Shown here: positions 46,433-55,633 of the stretch, one piece after another
Layout: every line of letters begins with the position of its first letter
How positions within the stretch are numbered: the stretch's first letter is position 1
NCBI RefSeq assembly: GCF_003008425.1
Contig: NZ_PXOQ01000009.1
Span: 751,501 to 815,500 of the forward strand
Direction: 5' to 3'
Length of the DNA: 64,000 bases
Origin: Aurantibacter aestuarii
Lineage (GTDB): Bacteria; Bacteroidota; Bacteroidia; Flavobacteriales; Flavobacteriaceae
Notes under the pieces: generated by a model
What the model saw: the letters and a program-made list of their open reading frames with translations, nothing else
The model's database searches: none
What the model was told of the DNA's origin: nothing
Made by a program: the position numbers and the translations under genes

Positions 46433-47428
46433 ATGAAATATTTAAATTACTTTTTTGCCTTTCTATTTTTAATGACGAGTTGTTCAAGTGATGATGATGC
46501 AGTTACTGTTGTCAACAATACTCCAGAACCTTCAAATCAAACTCTTACAGGAACTATTAGCAGTTCCAATCAATTTTCAATTTTAAATAATGCTTTAGAA
46601 CTAACAGATTTAAAAACAGTTTTAGATGCTAATATATTTACCGTTTTGGCTCCAAATAATACAGCATTTGAAGCCTTTTTAACGGCAAACTCTTACAATA
46701 GCATAAATGATGTTCCCGTAGGTTTATTAGAAAATATTCTTTTAAATCATGTAATTAATAATCAAGTATTAAGATCTGAAATAGAATTTAACGAATCTGG
46801 TTACATTAAATCAAATGCAAATGGACCATTAAATGAAAAATTAGATATTTATTATAATATTAATTTAGCTAACAGCATTAATGGTCTTGCAAATTTTGCA
46901 AGTGATGAGATTGTTACAGAAACTGGTGTTATTCATGAAATAGATGCACTATTAACTTTACCTACTGTATATGACATGTTAACTGCAAATCCTGAGTTTA
47001 ATGTATTGATTCAAACCATGACAAATGATGCTCCAAATACAGATTTCGAAGAAATATTAAACCGATTATTAGATAATAATTTAGACGGCTTAAATCCAGA
47101 TTTCACCTTATTTGCTCCAAATAACTCAGCATTAAATGCAGTTGATACTTCAACTTTTAATGAAAGTCAAATCACTAATATTTTATTACACCATGTAGTT
47201 AAAGATGATAATATTGTATATACTGAAATTACAGCAAACGGTTCGCTAACTAAACCAACTTTACAAGGAGAAGATATTACCATTTTTACCTCTACTTCTA
47301 CAGGCATAGATGCAACTATTACAGATGGTGCTGGAAATACTGATATTACCATTATAAATAAAGGAATTCAAACTATAAATGGAATTATATATATTTCTGA
47401 GAAAGTTTTAATACCGGCACAATTCTAA
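46433..47428 (+). CDS. Fasciclin (FAS1) domain lipoprotein
   Basis: 331 residues. MKYLNYFFAFLFLMTSCSSDDD is a lipoprotein signal with the Cys followed by a Ser/Asp tract, as expected for Bacteroidota surface lipoproteins. Two FAS1 domains follow: about 40-180 (FTVLAPNNTAFEAFL, LLNHVI, GVIHEIDALL) and about 180-331 (FTLFAPNNSALNA, LLHHVVKDD, GIIYISEKVLIP). FAS1 proteins mediate adhesion or bind glycans. It is monocistronic with a terminator 20 bases downstream and a TATATTTA box near 46412. Confidence 0.92.
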   Translation: MKYLNYFFAFLFLMTSCSSDDDAVTVVNNTPEPSNQTLTGTISSSNQFSILNNALELTDLKTVLDANIFTVLAPNNTAFEAFLTANSYNSINDVPVGLLENILLNHVINNQVLRSEIEFNESGYIKSNANGPLNEKLDIYYNINLANSINGLANFASDEIVTETGVIHEIDALLTLPTVYDMLTANPEFNVLIQTMTNDAPNTDFEEILNRLLDNNLDGLNPDFTLFAPNNSALNAVDTSTFNESQITNILLHHVVKDDNIVYTEITANGSLTKPTLQGEDITIFTSTSTGIDATITDGAGNTDITIINKGIQTINGIIYISEKVLIPAQF

Positions 47429-47448
47429 AATAATTTATAATTATATTA

Positions 47449-47481
47449 AAACGCCAAGTTTGAAATGAAACTTGGCGTTTT
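47449..47481 (+). terminator. Intrinsic terminator after the fasciclin gene
   Basis: AAACGCCAAGTTT (47449-47461) pairs perfectly with AAACTTGGCGTTT (47468-47480), followed by a long T run. Confidence 0.93.
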
Positions 47482-47569
47482 TTTTTCTTAAGAGTTTAAA
47501 TTAATTTTGATGAGTTTAAAATTTTGTTACAAAACACTATTTATTTATTAAAAATTTCAACTCCATATT

Positions 47570-48601
47570 TTGAAAAAACAAAAAGCTAAATTAATATTTA
47601 AAATACTATTAATTTCAGGAACAATAATTTCACTATTTTTTGTTCCTTGGATAGTAGTTAAGGCTTGGATATTACCGTTACCAAACACAATACAGGAACA
47701 AGCAGAAGAAGCTGTATCTAATGGATTTGATGGTATATTAATTTATGTAGATCTACCTAACAAACCTCCAAAATATTATACTGCAGGTTGGCATGATAAG
47801 AAGAATAAAATACCAGCAAAACCCAATGCCTTATTTAAAATTGCAAGCATAAACAAACTCTATATAGCAGCTGCTATTACAAAACTAGTTTACAATAATA
47901 AACTCTCATTAGAAAAAACATTAGCAGATTATCTCCCCGAAGTGTCTAAGCACATTGAAAATGCCAACATAATCACCTTAAAAATGTTAGTGCAACATAG
48001 AAGTGGAATTCCAAACTTTACAGACACCAAAAATTATTGGGCTAATCCAAAAGCAACAAATACTGAAAAGCTTAATCTTATATTAGACTTGCCTGCAAAT
48101 TTTGAACCAGATAGTAGTTATGAATATAGTAACACAAATTATGTGTTGCTTACTGAAATAATTAATAAAGAACTGGGCTATCCATACTTTGAATTTATTC
48201 AAAAAGAAATTCTTGATCGGTTAGATTTAAAGAACACGTTTGAGTCTATTAAGAAAGTGAATTTAAATCGAGTTATGAGTGGTTATCATATTGGATATGA
48301 ATATGATTTAAAAACAGATGATATTGGTATGGTTTCTACTATTGAAGATACTGGTATTTTTTTAAGAGCATTAAACTCTGGTAGTTTATTTGATGCAAAT
48401 GAAAAAGAACTTTACGCTACTTTATATGAATTTGAACATAAAGGGTGGGTTCCAGGCTATCAAAGTATTGCCAAATATCATACAGATTTAGATGCAGTCG
48501 TTGTACAATTTACTAACACTACCGATGCTAACTTATATTACTGGAATTTGGCAGATGTTGAATATATGCGAATTATTAAGATTTTAAAAAAGCAACTTTA
48601 A
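47570..48601 (+). CDS. Serine hydrolase (class C beta-lactamase fold)
   Basis: 343 residues from a TTG start; no ATG gives a full N-terminal membrane segment. A single transmembrane helix (about 9-30) anchors the enzyme outside. The active-site SxxK is Ser93-Ile-Asn-Lys96 in KIASINKLY, and the second motif is Tyr186-Ser-Asn188 in SSYEYSNTNYV; the third HKGW-like motif follows near the C-terminus (FEHKGWVPGY). Family members are D-Ala-D-Ala peptidases or esterases rather than resistance enzymes. The exact substrate is unknown. Confidence 0.87.
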   Translation: MKKQKAKLIFKILLISGTIISLFFVPWIVVKAWILPLPNTIQEQAEEAVSNGFDGILIYVDLPNKPPKYYTAGWHDKKNKIPAKPNALFKIASINKLYIAAAITKLVYNNKLSLEKTLADYLPEVSKHIENANIITLKMLVQHRSGIPNFTDTKNYWANPKATNTEKLNLILDLPANFEPDSSYEYSNTNYVLLTEIINKELGYPYFEFIQKEILDRLDLKNTFESIKKVNLNRVMSGYHIGYEYDLKTDDIGMVSTIEDTGIFLRALNSGSLFDANEKELYATLYEFEHKGWVPGYQSIAKYHTDLDAVVVQFTNTTDANLYYWNLADVEYMRIIKILKKQL

Positions 48602-48806
48602 CTCTAAAACTTCTATTTCTTTAGCTAATCACTTTTATTACATTAAATAAATAGTTAAAAATTTTAACATCCGTTTATAACTTATGTTAATTATGTTTAA
48701 TATTCTTTTAAAATACTGCTAAATGTGAAACCATAATTATTTTAAGTAGTTCTTTATTAGTAACTTATAAATAAGACAAAATTATTAACCTCAAAAATTT
48801 ACTATT

Positions 48807-48992
48807 ATGAACAAGGATCAATTTAAAGGAAAATGGAAACAGATTAAAGGTGATTTTAAACAAAAATATGGAGATATTACCAACGACGAATATACTGAAG
48901 CTGAAGGCGACTTTGATAAGTTAGCTGGTAAGGTTCAAGAGAAATACGGTAAAACAAAAGAAGAATTAAAAAACGAAATTGAAAACTGGTAA
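48807..48992 (+). CDS. CsbD family stress protein
   Basis: 61 residues, MNKDQFKGKWKQIKGDFKQK onward, with the paired helical repeats and GDFDKLAGKVQEKYG that define CsbD. Proteins of this family are small, hydrophilic and induced under general stress; their molecular function is not known. The preceding 205 bases contain no other gene. A hairpin terminator follows within 20 bases of the stop. Confidence 0.93.
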   Translation: MNKDQFKGKWKQIKGDFKQKYGDITNDEYTEAEGDFDKLAGKVQEKYGKTKEELKNEIENW

Positions 48993-49007
48993 GATTTTCA
49001 ATTTTAA

Positions 49008-49044
49008 AAAATGCCCAATTCTAAATTAGAGTTGGGCATTTTTA
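49008..49044. terminator. Intrinsic terminator between csbD-type gene and guaB
   Basis: AATGCCCAATTCT pairs with AGAGTTGGGCATT with one G-T pair and a short loop; A and T runs on the two sides allow use from both convergent genes. Confidence 0.85.
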
Positions 49045-49062
49045 ATTTTTACTTTATATCAA

Positions 49063-50535
49063 CTATCTCGAATAATTTGGAGATTCTTTAGTAATGGTAA
49101 CATCATGAGGATGAGACTCGTTTATACCACTTGCCGTAATTTTAACAAAACGACCAGTGTCTTTAAGTGTTGCAACATCTTTAGCACCACAATAGCCCAT
49201 ACCAGCTCTTAAACCGCCAATAAACTGGTGAATACTCTCAAATAAATCACCTTTATAAGGTACACGACCTACAATACCTTCTGGAACCAGTTTTTTAATA
49301 TCGTCTTCCACATCTTGGAAATAGCGATCTTTACTACCTTGTTTCATAGCTTCAACAGACCCCATTCCTCGATATGACTTAAACTTTCGTCCTTCGTAAA
49401 TAATCGTTTCGCCTGGAGATTCTTTTGTTCCTGCAAATAATGATCCTAACATGACCGTATCTGCTCCTGCCGCTATGGCTTTAGGGATATCTCCTGTATA
49501 TCGTATTCCACCATCTGCAATTACTGGCACTCCAGAACCTTTTATGGCTGCAGCCACTTCTAATACTGCAGAGAATTGAGGAAAACCTACTCCTGCCACT
49601 ACTCTAGTTGTACATATAGAACCTGGACCAATACCTACCTTAACTGCGTCTGCTCCTGCTTCAACTAAATATTTTGCTGCTTCTGCAGTAGCAATATTAC
49701 CAACGACCACATCTAAATCTGGAAATTTCGCTTTTACAGCTTTTAATACAGAAACTACTCCTTTGGTATGTCCATGTGCCGTATCAATAATAACAGCGTC
49801 TACACCAGAGTTAACCAGTGCTTCTGCTCTTTCAACTGCATCTCCGGTAACGCCTAAGGCTGCTGCCACACGAAGTCTACCATAAGTATCTTTATTAGCT
49901 ATAGGTTTTTGAGTTAATTTGGTAATATCTCTAAACGTAATTAAACCTTCCAGTTTGTTATTATCGTTTACGATTAAAAGTTTTTCAATTTTATTTTCTT
50001 GTAAAATAGCTTCAGCATCTTTTAAAGAAGTACCTACTGCAGCAGTAACTAAATTTTCTTTAGTCATCACTTCTACAATAGCACGTGTATTTTCATGCTC
50101 GAAACGCAAGTCACGATTGGTTACTATACCTTTTAGTAATCCTTGGTCGTCTACAACTGGAATACCACCAATACTATGCTCACGCATGGCTTGTTTAGCA
50201 TCGTTAACTGTAGCGGTTAATGGTAAAGTAACTGGATCTATAATCATACCACTTTCAGCACGTTTTACTTTACGTACTTCTAGAGCTTGTTGCTCTATAG
50301 TCATATTTTTATGTAACACTCCTATTCCTCCTTCACGAGCAATAGCAATAGCCATAGCACTTTCGGTTACCGTATCCATAGCAGCGGAAACGATAGGAAC
50401 GTTAATGGTAATATTTCTAGTAAATTTGGTTTGAATATTTACTTCTCTTGGAAGTACTTCGGAAAACGCAGGAACTAATAATACATCGTCGTATGTCAAT
50501 CCTTCGCCTACAATTTTATTCTCGTGTGCAGTCAT
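49063..50535 (-). CDS. guaB: IMP dehydrogenase
   Basis: 490 residues. The TIM-barrel catalytic domain is interrupted by two CBS domains (about 95-210). The catalytic loop [11 protein letters not shown] puts the nucleophile at Cys308, and [26 protein letters not shown] and [11 protein letters not shown] match the substrate and flap regions. It converts IMP to XMP with NAD, the first committed step of GTP synthesis. Monocistronic, with a TAnnTTTG box 27 bases upstream and a shared terminator downstream. Confidence 0.97.
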   Translation of the reverse strand: MTAHENKIVGEGLTYDDVLLVPAFSEVLPREVNIQTKFTRNITINVPIVSAAMDTVTESAMAIAIAREGGIGVLHKNMTIEQQALEVRKVKRAESGMIIDPVTLPLTATVNDAKQAMREHSIGGIPVVDDQGLLKGIVTNRDLRFEHENTRAIVEVMTKENLVTAAVGTSLKDAEAILQENKIEKLLIVNDNNKLEGLITFRDITKLTQKPIANKDTYGRLRVAAALGVTGDAVERAEALVNSGVDAVIIDTAHGHTKGVVSVLKAVKAKFPDLDVVVGNIATAEAAKYLVEAGADAVKVGIGPGSICTTRVVAGVGFPQFSAVLEVAAAIKGSGVPVIADGGIRYTGDIPKAIAAGADTVMLGSLFAGTKESPGETIIYEGRKFKSYRGMGSVEAMKQGSKDRYFQDVEDDIKKLVPEGIVGRVPYKGDLFESIHQFIGGLRAGMGYCGAKDVATLKDTGRFVKITASGINESHPHDVTITKESPNYSR

Positions 50536-50561
50536 GTTGCAATTACTGTTATAATTGCATG

Positions 50562-50569
50562 CAAATATA
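50562..50569 (-). promoter_or_regulatory. Candidate -7 box for guaB
   Basis: Minus-strand TATATTTG matches TAnnTTTG, 26 bases upstream of the guaB ATG. Confidence 0.5.
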
Positions 50570-50601
50570 CACTATTTTAATGTATTAAGTTTAAGAGAAC
50601 T

Positions 50602-53025
50602 TTAAATCTTTATCTGTAAAGTGACATAATAGTTTCTTGGCGCCGATGGAATTATTCCCGGACCAGGATAACCTGTTGCTCGTCTTGTAAAATAACTGTT
50701 ATCTAAAACGTTGTTAATACCTGTTTCTAGCTTAAAGTGTTTGTAACTGTAACTTAAAGACAAATCTAAAATATCATATTCTGGAATCTCACCAACAACT
50801 CCGCTTAAATCGGCTTCCTTAGAGTTGGTGGCATCTGTAAATTGCTGTGATAAATAAGAGTATTGTATGTTAAACAACACGTTTTTATAGCCAAATCTTA
50901 AGCCGGTTTTCAGGTTTAATTCCGGCACAAACTCTACACGATTACCTTCTATACCATTTTGTTCGCTTGCTGTGTATTCTGATTGAATTACAGAGGTATT
51001 TGCAAAATAATTAAACCTAAAATTGTTTCCTAAACCAATAATCTTCTTCAGATTAAAATCTACTAAAGACTCTAATCCGTAAATAACTGCATCTCCCACA
51101 TTACCACGCTCACTTACAATACGACCAAAAGAATTAACTTGTTGTGTAAAACCAATACGATCATTATAAAATAAGCCAAAAATATTAGCGTCGTAAGACA
51201 CATAATTTTTAAGATTTCCACGTAATCCAACATCGGCTGTAAAACCTCTTTCATCGGTTATATTTGGATCTATTTGAAATGATGGATTGGTTATATTAAT
51301 ATCTGAAAATGTGACTGAACGGTAATTTTGTGAGATATTAGCATAGGTTTCAAAATTAGAACTTGGTTTATAACTTAGTCCTAAACCTAAAAGTACAAAT
51401 GAACGGTCAAATGTTTTATTATTTTCTACCGTTTCCTGAAAAATAACATTTCCAGCATTATCTGTATTTATATTTTGAAAAGCACCTTCACTTTCAGTCT
51501 TAATATATTCAAACCTAAATCCTGGTGTTACCGAAAATTTATCAGACAGATATAAAATATTTTCACCAAATACAGATACATTTAAATTTGGCAAATCAAA
51601 TTGTGACTGGTTTGGGTAATTTGGAAATGTTTCCGTAGCAAAATCAAAATCAGGTTGAAAGCTAGCACTTCCTGGACCTTGTTGCTCTTTATTATTCGCT
51701 TTATAAAACTTGGTACCAATTAAAAAAGTGGCATCTTTATTAAACAATTGATATTTACTTAACAGTCGGGACTCAAAACCGAAATTATTATAATCGCCCT
51801 TAATTAAGTCGCGTTCATTGCCAGGATCTTCTTGATCTACACGGTTTACTCTGTAACCCAACGCATATCGTGATGCATTTAAGCCGAAGAAATTAAAAGT
51901 AAAATTGGTGTTTTCTGAAAATTGGTGCGCCAATTTTAGATTATACAACAACCAGTCCACTTGAAACCAGTTTCTAGCACGATTGCTTTGCAATGGATTG
52001 TTATTAAATTGTCGATCTGTTAACCCACCAGCTTGCTGTGCTAAATAGCGTAAATAAGTAACCTCACCTTCAATTTTCGTTTGATCTGAAATTTGATAAC
52101 CTAAGTGCGTAAACACATTTTTAGATTCAAACTCGCTATTAGGTCTAAAACCATCTCCTTTCTTGTAATTGAAAAATGTATAATAACTTAATTTTCCTTT
52201 TGTACCACTAAGACTGGTAAAATTGGTATATAAACCAAAGCTACCTAAAGTGTTTCTTAACGTAATATCTAACGCCTTATCTTGGTTAGGAGTTTTGGTT
52301 TTAAAGTTTATTAAACCTCCAAACTGGGTTCCATACTGTAAAGATGCCGCACCACGAATGACTTGAATTTCCTCCAAACCTTCAGCTGCAGTTGCGTAAT
52401 AACTTTCTGGGTAACCTAGCACATCTGCACTAATATCGTACCCATTTTGTCTAGTATTAAAATTTGCGGTACGATTAGGGTCTAAACCACGACCTCCAAT
52501 ATTTAACTGTAAGCCGGCATCGTCATTCTGGTAAATATTTAATCCTGCAACTTGTGCGTAGATTTGTCTGGCATTATTAGAAGCTAAATTAGCCATAGAC
52601 TGCTCCACTAAAACCACTTCTGTTTTTTTACCCGCAAAAATAGACGTGCCTTCCACGTCTCTTAATCGTTTTAACTCAAAGACTTTTTCTTTTCGTGCAG
52701 TAATTTCAACTTCGGAAAGTGTTTCAGACAAATCCAATAATGTCACATTTACAATAGATGTATTTTTTGTGTTTATTGAAATTTCTTCAACTTGATATTC
52801 AAATGAAAAAAATACTAATGTGATTAATTCCTTAGTGGTTTCAAATTGATAAAAACCATCTGTATTAGTTTCAGCTAAAACACCAGAAGATTTATCGTAC
52901 ACCTTAACACCAGAAATTGGCTTGTTGGTTTCTCTAAAAACCACAGTCCCGCTTACCGTTTGTTGTGCGTAACCCGAAATGGCTATAAAAAATAAAATTA
53001 AAAATTTAAAGTCCTTTAATTGCAT
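50602..53025 (-). CDS. TonB-dependent outer-membrane receptor
   Basis: 807 residues. Signal peptide ending ISGYAQQ; a carboxypeptidase-like regulatory domain follows (about 22-105: VSGTVVFRETNKPISGVKVY). The plug (about 130-260; QLNIGGRGLDPNRTANFNTR, GLEEIQVIRGAASLQYGTQFGG) precedes the 22-strand barrel, ending with the aromatic NYYVTLQIKI. The form is FecA-like, and the operon with imelysin and DUF4856 suggests an iron or heme compound as ligand; this is by context. Last gene of its operon; its first 20 bases lie inside the HTTM gene. Confidence 0.9.
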   Translation of the reverse strand: MQLKDFKFLILFFIAISGYAQQTVSGTVVFRETNKPISGVKVYDKSSGVLAETNTDGFYQFETTKELITLVFFSFEYQVEEISINTKNTSIVNVTLLDLSETLSEVEITARKEKVFELKRLRDVEGTSIFAGKKTEVVLVEQSMANLASNNARQIYAQVAGLNIYQNDDAGLQLNIGGRGLDPNRTANFNTRQNGYDISADVLGYPESYYATAAEGLEEIQVIRGAASLQYGTQFGGLINFKTKTPNQDKALDITLRNTLGSFGLYTNFTSLSGTKGKLSYYTFFNYKKGDGFRPNSEFESKNVFTHLGYQISDQTKIEGEVTYLRYLAQQAGGLTDRQFNNNPLQSNRARNWFQVDWLLYNLKLAHQFSENTNFTFNFFGLNASRYALGYRVNRVDQEDPGNERDLIKGDYNNFGFESRLLSKYQLFNKDATFLIGTKFYKANNKEQQGPGSASFQPDFDFATETFPNYPNQSQFDLPNLNVSVFGENILYLSDKFSVTPGFRFEYIKTESEGAFQNINTDNAGNVIFQETVENNKTFDRSFVLLGLGLSYKPSSNFETYANISQNYRSVTFSDINITNPSFQIDPNITDERGFTADVGLRGNLKNYVSYDANIFGLFYNDRIGFTQQVNSFGRIVSERGNVGDAVIYGLESLVDFNLKKIIGLGNNFRFNYFANTSVIQSEYTASEQNGIEGNRVEFVPELNLKTGLRFGYKNVLFNIQYSYLSQQFTDATNSKEADLSGVVGEIPEYDILDLSLSYSYKHFKLETGINNVLDNSYFTRRATGYPGPGIIPSAPRNYYVTLQIKI

Positions 53026-54367
53026 CGTTAAATGGTAATAACCAGTTTTTAGGTTTAAATGATTCGTTTTCTTTATACAGATTTACTGTTGTATTAATAT
53101 AGGGCTGACTCGGTCTTCCGTTTAAAGACACGTAAGACTCGGCATAAACTTCTATGTTTTGATGACCTTGACTTTTAAAGTGATCTCCCAAAAAATGAGC
53201 ATATTCTAGTATAAAATCGGGTTGACTGCTCATTTGCTTTTCTTGAAACGCCGTTAAAAAATCTGAATTATCGACGTAAAAATACGACCCACTTTTAGCA
53301 TTTACAATTTTAAAGGTCGTTAATGCATTTTTTTCCATAAGCATGACGCGCCATGAAAAGCGATAACCTTCTTCGGTCCAAAATAATTCATTTGGATATG
53401 CCAAATAACGAAACGGAACCACCAATTGAAACACAAAAAAAACAGACACTATGGAAATAAGTATTTTTTTATTTTTTAGCGAATAGTGCTCTAAGTGTTG
53501 AAGTTTTAATGTTTCTTTTTGAAGCAATAGTCGTTTTATTAGTGCTATAATTTTTAAATGAAAGTTTGCTTCAAAAAAGATCAACGTAGAAACAATCATA
53601 ATAAATGGAAACATCCCGATAGGAAACAACACTCTTGTAAAAACGTGAAATATGACAACAAGTATAAATGCAAAAGGTCTTGTTTTTTTATAAAGTAGTA
53701 AAAAAGGAATACTTAAGTCGTACAACATACCACTCCAGCTCATAGCATAATGAAACCAATCTTGATGCATGAAATGTTCTCCTATAAATGGTAAATCGTA
53801 CTTAGATGGTAACCATATTTTTAATGGCATAGCTTTAAATAACCAGTCGCTGTTAAGTTTAGCTAAACCTGCATAGAAATAAACCAATCCTAGTAATAGT
53901 TTTATACTATCTATAGTCCAATTTGGCACTTTTAAATATTTTTTTTTTGCCCAGTAACTGTCTATAGAAAACCTAGCGTTAGCCGGTAAAAAAATCATTA
54001 AAAAACTTAAAATACTTATAAAGTAATAATGATTTAAATAGGTGGTTTTATCCATAAGCTCTATATAGGTAAAGCTTAAGAAAAAAGTAATAATAGCCCA
54101 TCTATATTTTAAACCAAGTGCTACACAAAACGACGATAAACCACAAATAATAAAAATAACATAGGTGAAATTCCCTAGTGGTTTAACCCATTCAAATCCA
54201 TAATACGAAAAATGAAATTCTGGCTGTATATATAGTAAATCTATCCAACCATTTGCCCAGAAGCGCACAATACTTAAACACATCATTAAACCAAATAGCA
54301 ATCTAAACACTACAAGTGGTGCTGCATTGGTTTGTGTATTTAAATATGTTCTAATTTGTTCTTTCAT
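53006..54367 (-). CDS. HTTM domain (vitamin K-dependent carboxylase-like) membrane protein
   Basis: 453 residues from the ATG at 54367 (MKEQIRTYLNTQTNAAP); the upstream reading would run through a terminator hairpin. The N-terminal 290 residues contain about eight membrane helices with the HTTM signature (VVFRLLFGLMMCLS, YFISILSFLMIFLPAN, YFYAGLAKLNSDWL), homologous to vertebrate gamma-glutamyl carboxylase and bacterial relatives. The C-terminal 150 residues are periplasmic (FSWRVMLMEK onward). In Bacteroidota iron loci such proteins accompany imelysin and a TonB receptor; their biochemical role there is not known. Confidence 0.86.
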   Translation of the reverse strand: MKEQIRTYLNTQTNAAPLVVFRLLFGLMMCLSIVRFWANGWIDLLYIQPEFHFSYYGFEWVKPLGNFTYVIFIICGLSSFCVALGLKYRWAIITFFLSFTYIELMDKTTYLNHYYFISILSFLMIFLPANARFSIDSYWAKKKYLKVPNWTIDSIKLLLGLVYFYAGLAKLNSDWLFKAMPLKIWLPSKYDLPFIGEHFMHQDWFHYAMSWSGMLYDLSIPFLLLYKKTRPFAFILVVIFHVFTRVLFPIGMFPFIMIVSTLIFFEANFHLKIIALIKRLLLQKETLKLQHLEHYSLKNKKILISIVSVFFVFQLVVPFRYLAYPNELFWTEEGYRFSWRVMLMEKNALTTFKIVNAKSGSYFYVDNSDFLTAFQEKQMSSQPDFILEYAHFLGDHFKSQGHQNIEVYAESYVSLNGRPSQPYINTTVNLYKENESFKPKNWLLPFNDAIKGL

Positions 54368-54372
54368 GCAAA

Positions 54373-54405
54373 AAAAAACTCTAACCAAAGAGTTAGAGTA
54401 TTTTT
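54373..54405 (-). terminator. Intrinsic terminator or attenuator before the HTTM start codon
   Basis: Read on the minus strand, ACTCTAAC (54399-54392) pairs with GTTAGAGT (54385-54378) and is followed by at least eight T residues, ending only about three bases before the HTTM ATG at 54367. It sits 18 bases beyond the imelysin stop. This would reduce transcription of the last two operon genes. Confidence 0.75.
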
Positions 54406-54422
54406 AATAATTGTATGACGAA

Positions 54423-55529
54423 TTAATCACCATCGTTATCTTGATATCCAGAATCTAAGCTTATTTGAAAAGCACCCATCATGTCCACTTTTAAAGACAC
54501 CACTGCTAATTGTAAAGCATCGTAAGTCTGAGTCATTTTAGTATTATCTGTCTCCACTTGAGAAGCTAAATTAGCATCTAAATTTTGAAATGTAGTACGT
54601 GCGTTATTAAAACGAGTATTTATCGTTTCAGACAAATCTGTTCTTCCTAGAAAACTTAAGTAAGACACGAAGCTGGTTCCAGTAGAAGTACTGTTGTAAG
54701 CTTCACCGTTAAAGAAATCTTGTGTAGCATTTAAAGCTTCATCTAATAATACTTTTGAATAAATTTTAGAATAAAAACCTTCTACTTTATCGCTAAAAGT
54801 AGCTCCCGCAGAAAATACGCCTGCTGGTGTACCTATTTTTGCTTTTCTTAAATCTCTCTCGTAATAATTAACGTAATCATTAACAATTTTGTTAACAGAA
54901 CTTGTAGAGCTATTTCCTGTTTGTGCAACAAATGAATCACGGTAATTGCTTGTCCAGTCATTTAAAACGGTTTCCGTTAATAACTGCATTCGATTGATTA
55001 CATCAGATAAATAATTTTGATAGTTTACATCTGCATATTTAGCCACTATTGAAGCATCATCTGCTGCAACACCATATAATAAATAATCTACTGCCGGAAA
55101 ACCAACTGCATCTTGATTATTTACAGAAGTCAAATCGTAAGAACCAATACTAATATTGTTTTCAATATCTGCAACAGTGGTTGGATAAATATTCATTTGC
55201 AGGTTATACTGAATTTCTTCAGCCTTTCCTACATAAAACATATCTACCGACTGGTACACTTTATAAGCTTCTAACCATGAGGCACGTAAAGTCTCTAAAT
55301 TAGCTTGATTAGGAGTTGCTACAAATACATCTTTGTCTGTTTTTAAGGTAGATAACTTAGCTTCCAAATCCGTATAAGCCGGAATGATAATATTATCTGC
55401 CCAGTTAACCAATAATGTGGAGCGGTCAAAACCGTCTCCATTAGAACTTGACGAAGAATCATCATCACTAGATGAACACGCTAATACTAGCGCAAAAACA
55501 AAGCTTAAACCTGCAATTTTTTTTAACAT
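54423..55529 (-). CDS. Imelysin family lipoprotein
   Basis: 368 residues from the ATG at 55529 (MLKKIAGLSFVFALVLACSS, a lipoprotein signal ending in Cys and a Ser/Asp tract). Imelysin/IrpA fold: NWADNIIIPAYTDLEAKLSTL near the start and duplicated helical bundles. The position of the family GxHxxE motif reads GFPAVDYLLYG, so the His and Glu are Pro and Asp; metal binding or peptidase activity at this site is doubtful. Imelysin-like proteins of this kind are iron-regulated surface lipoproteins. Has a TATCTTTG box of its own before it. Confidence 0.9.
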   Translation of the reverse strand: MLKKIAGLSFVFALVLACSSSDDDSSSSSNGDGFDRSTLLVNWADNIIIPAYTDLEAKLSTLKTDKDVFVATPNQANLETLRASWLEAYKVYQSVDMFYVGKAEEIQYNLQMNIYPTTVADIENNISIGSYDLTSVNNQDAVGFPAVDYLLYGVAADDASIVAKYADVNYQNYLSDVINRMQLLTETVLNDWTSNYRDSFVAQTGNSSTSSVNKIVNDYVNYYERDLRKAKIGTPAGVFSAGATFSDKVEGFYSKIYSKVLLDEALNATQDFFNGEAYNSTSTGTSFVSYLSFLGRTDLSETINTRFNNARTTFQNLDANLASQVETDNTKMTQTYDALQLAVVSLKVDMMGAFQISLDSGYQDNDGD

Positions 55530-55563
55530 ATTAAAAGTCTTTAAAGTTTTCTTTTTCAGTGTG

Positions 55564-55571
55564 CAAAGATA
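55564..55571 (-). promoter_or_regulatory. Candidate internal -7 box for the imelysin gene
   Basis: Minus-strand TATCTTTG matches TAnnTTTG, 34 bases before the imelysin ATG. An imperfect inverted repeat (GCAACCGTTTA at 55577-55587, TAAACAGTTGC at 55598-55608) lies just upstream. Its presence suggests the gene can be transcribed apart from DUF4856. Confidence 0.45.
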
Positions 55572-55633
55572 ATTAAGCAACCGTTTACAAACAAATATAA
55601 ACAGTTGCTATTATCCGACTAACACATCTTTAT

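Noticed and set aside
47570-48601. Antibiotic-resistance class C beta-lactamase
   Set aside because: SxxK and YSN motifs are present, but the protein is membrane-anchored and diverged; this family is mostly peptidases and esterases.
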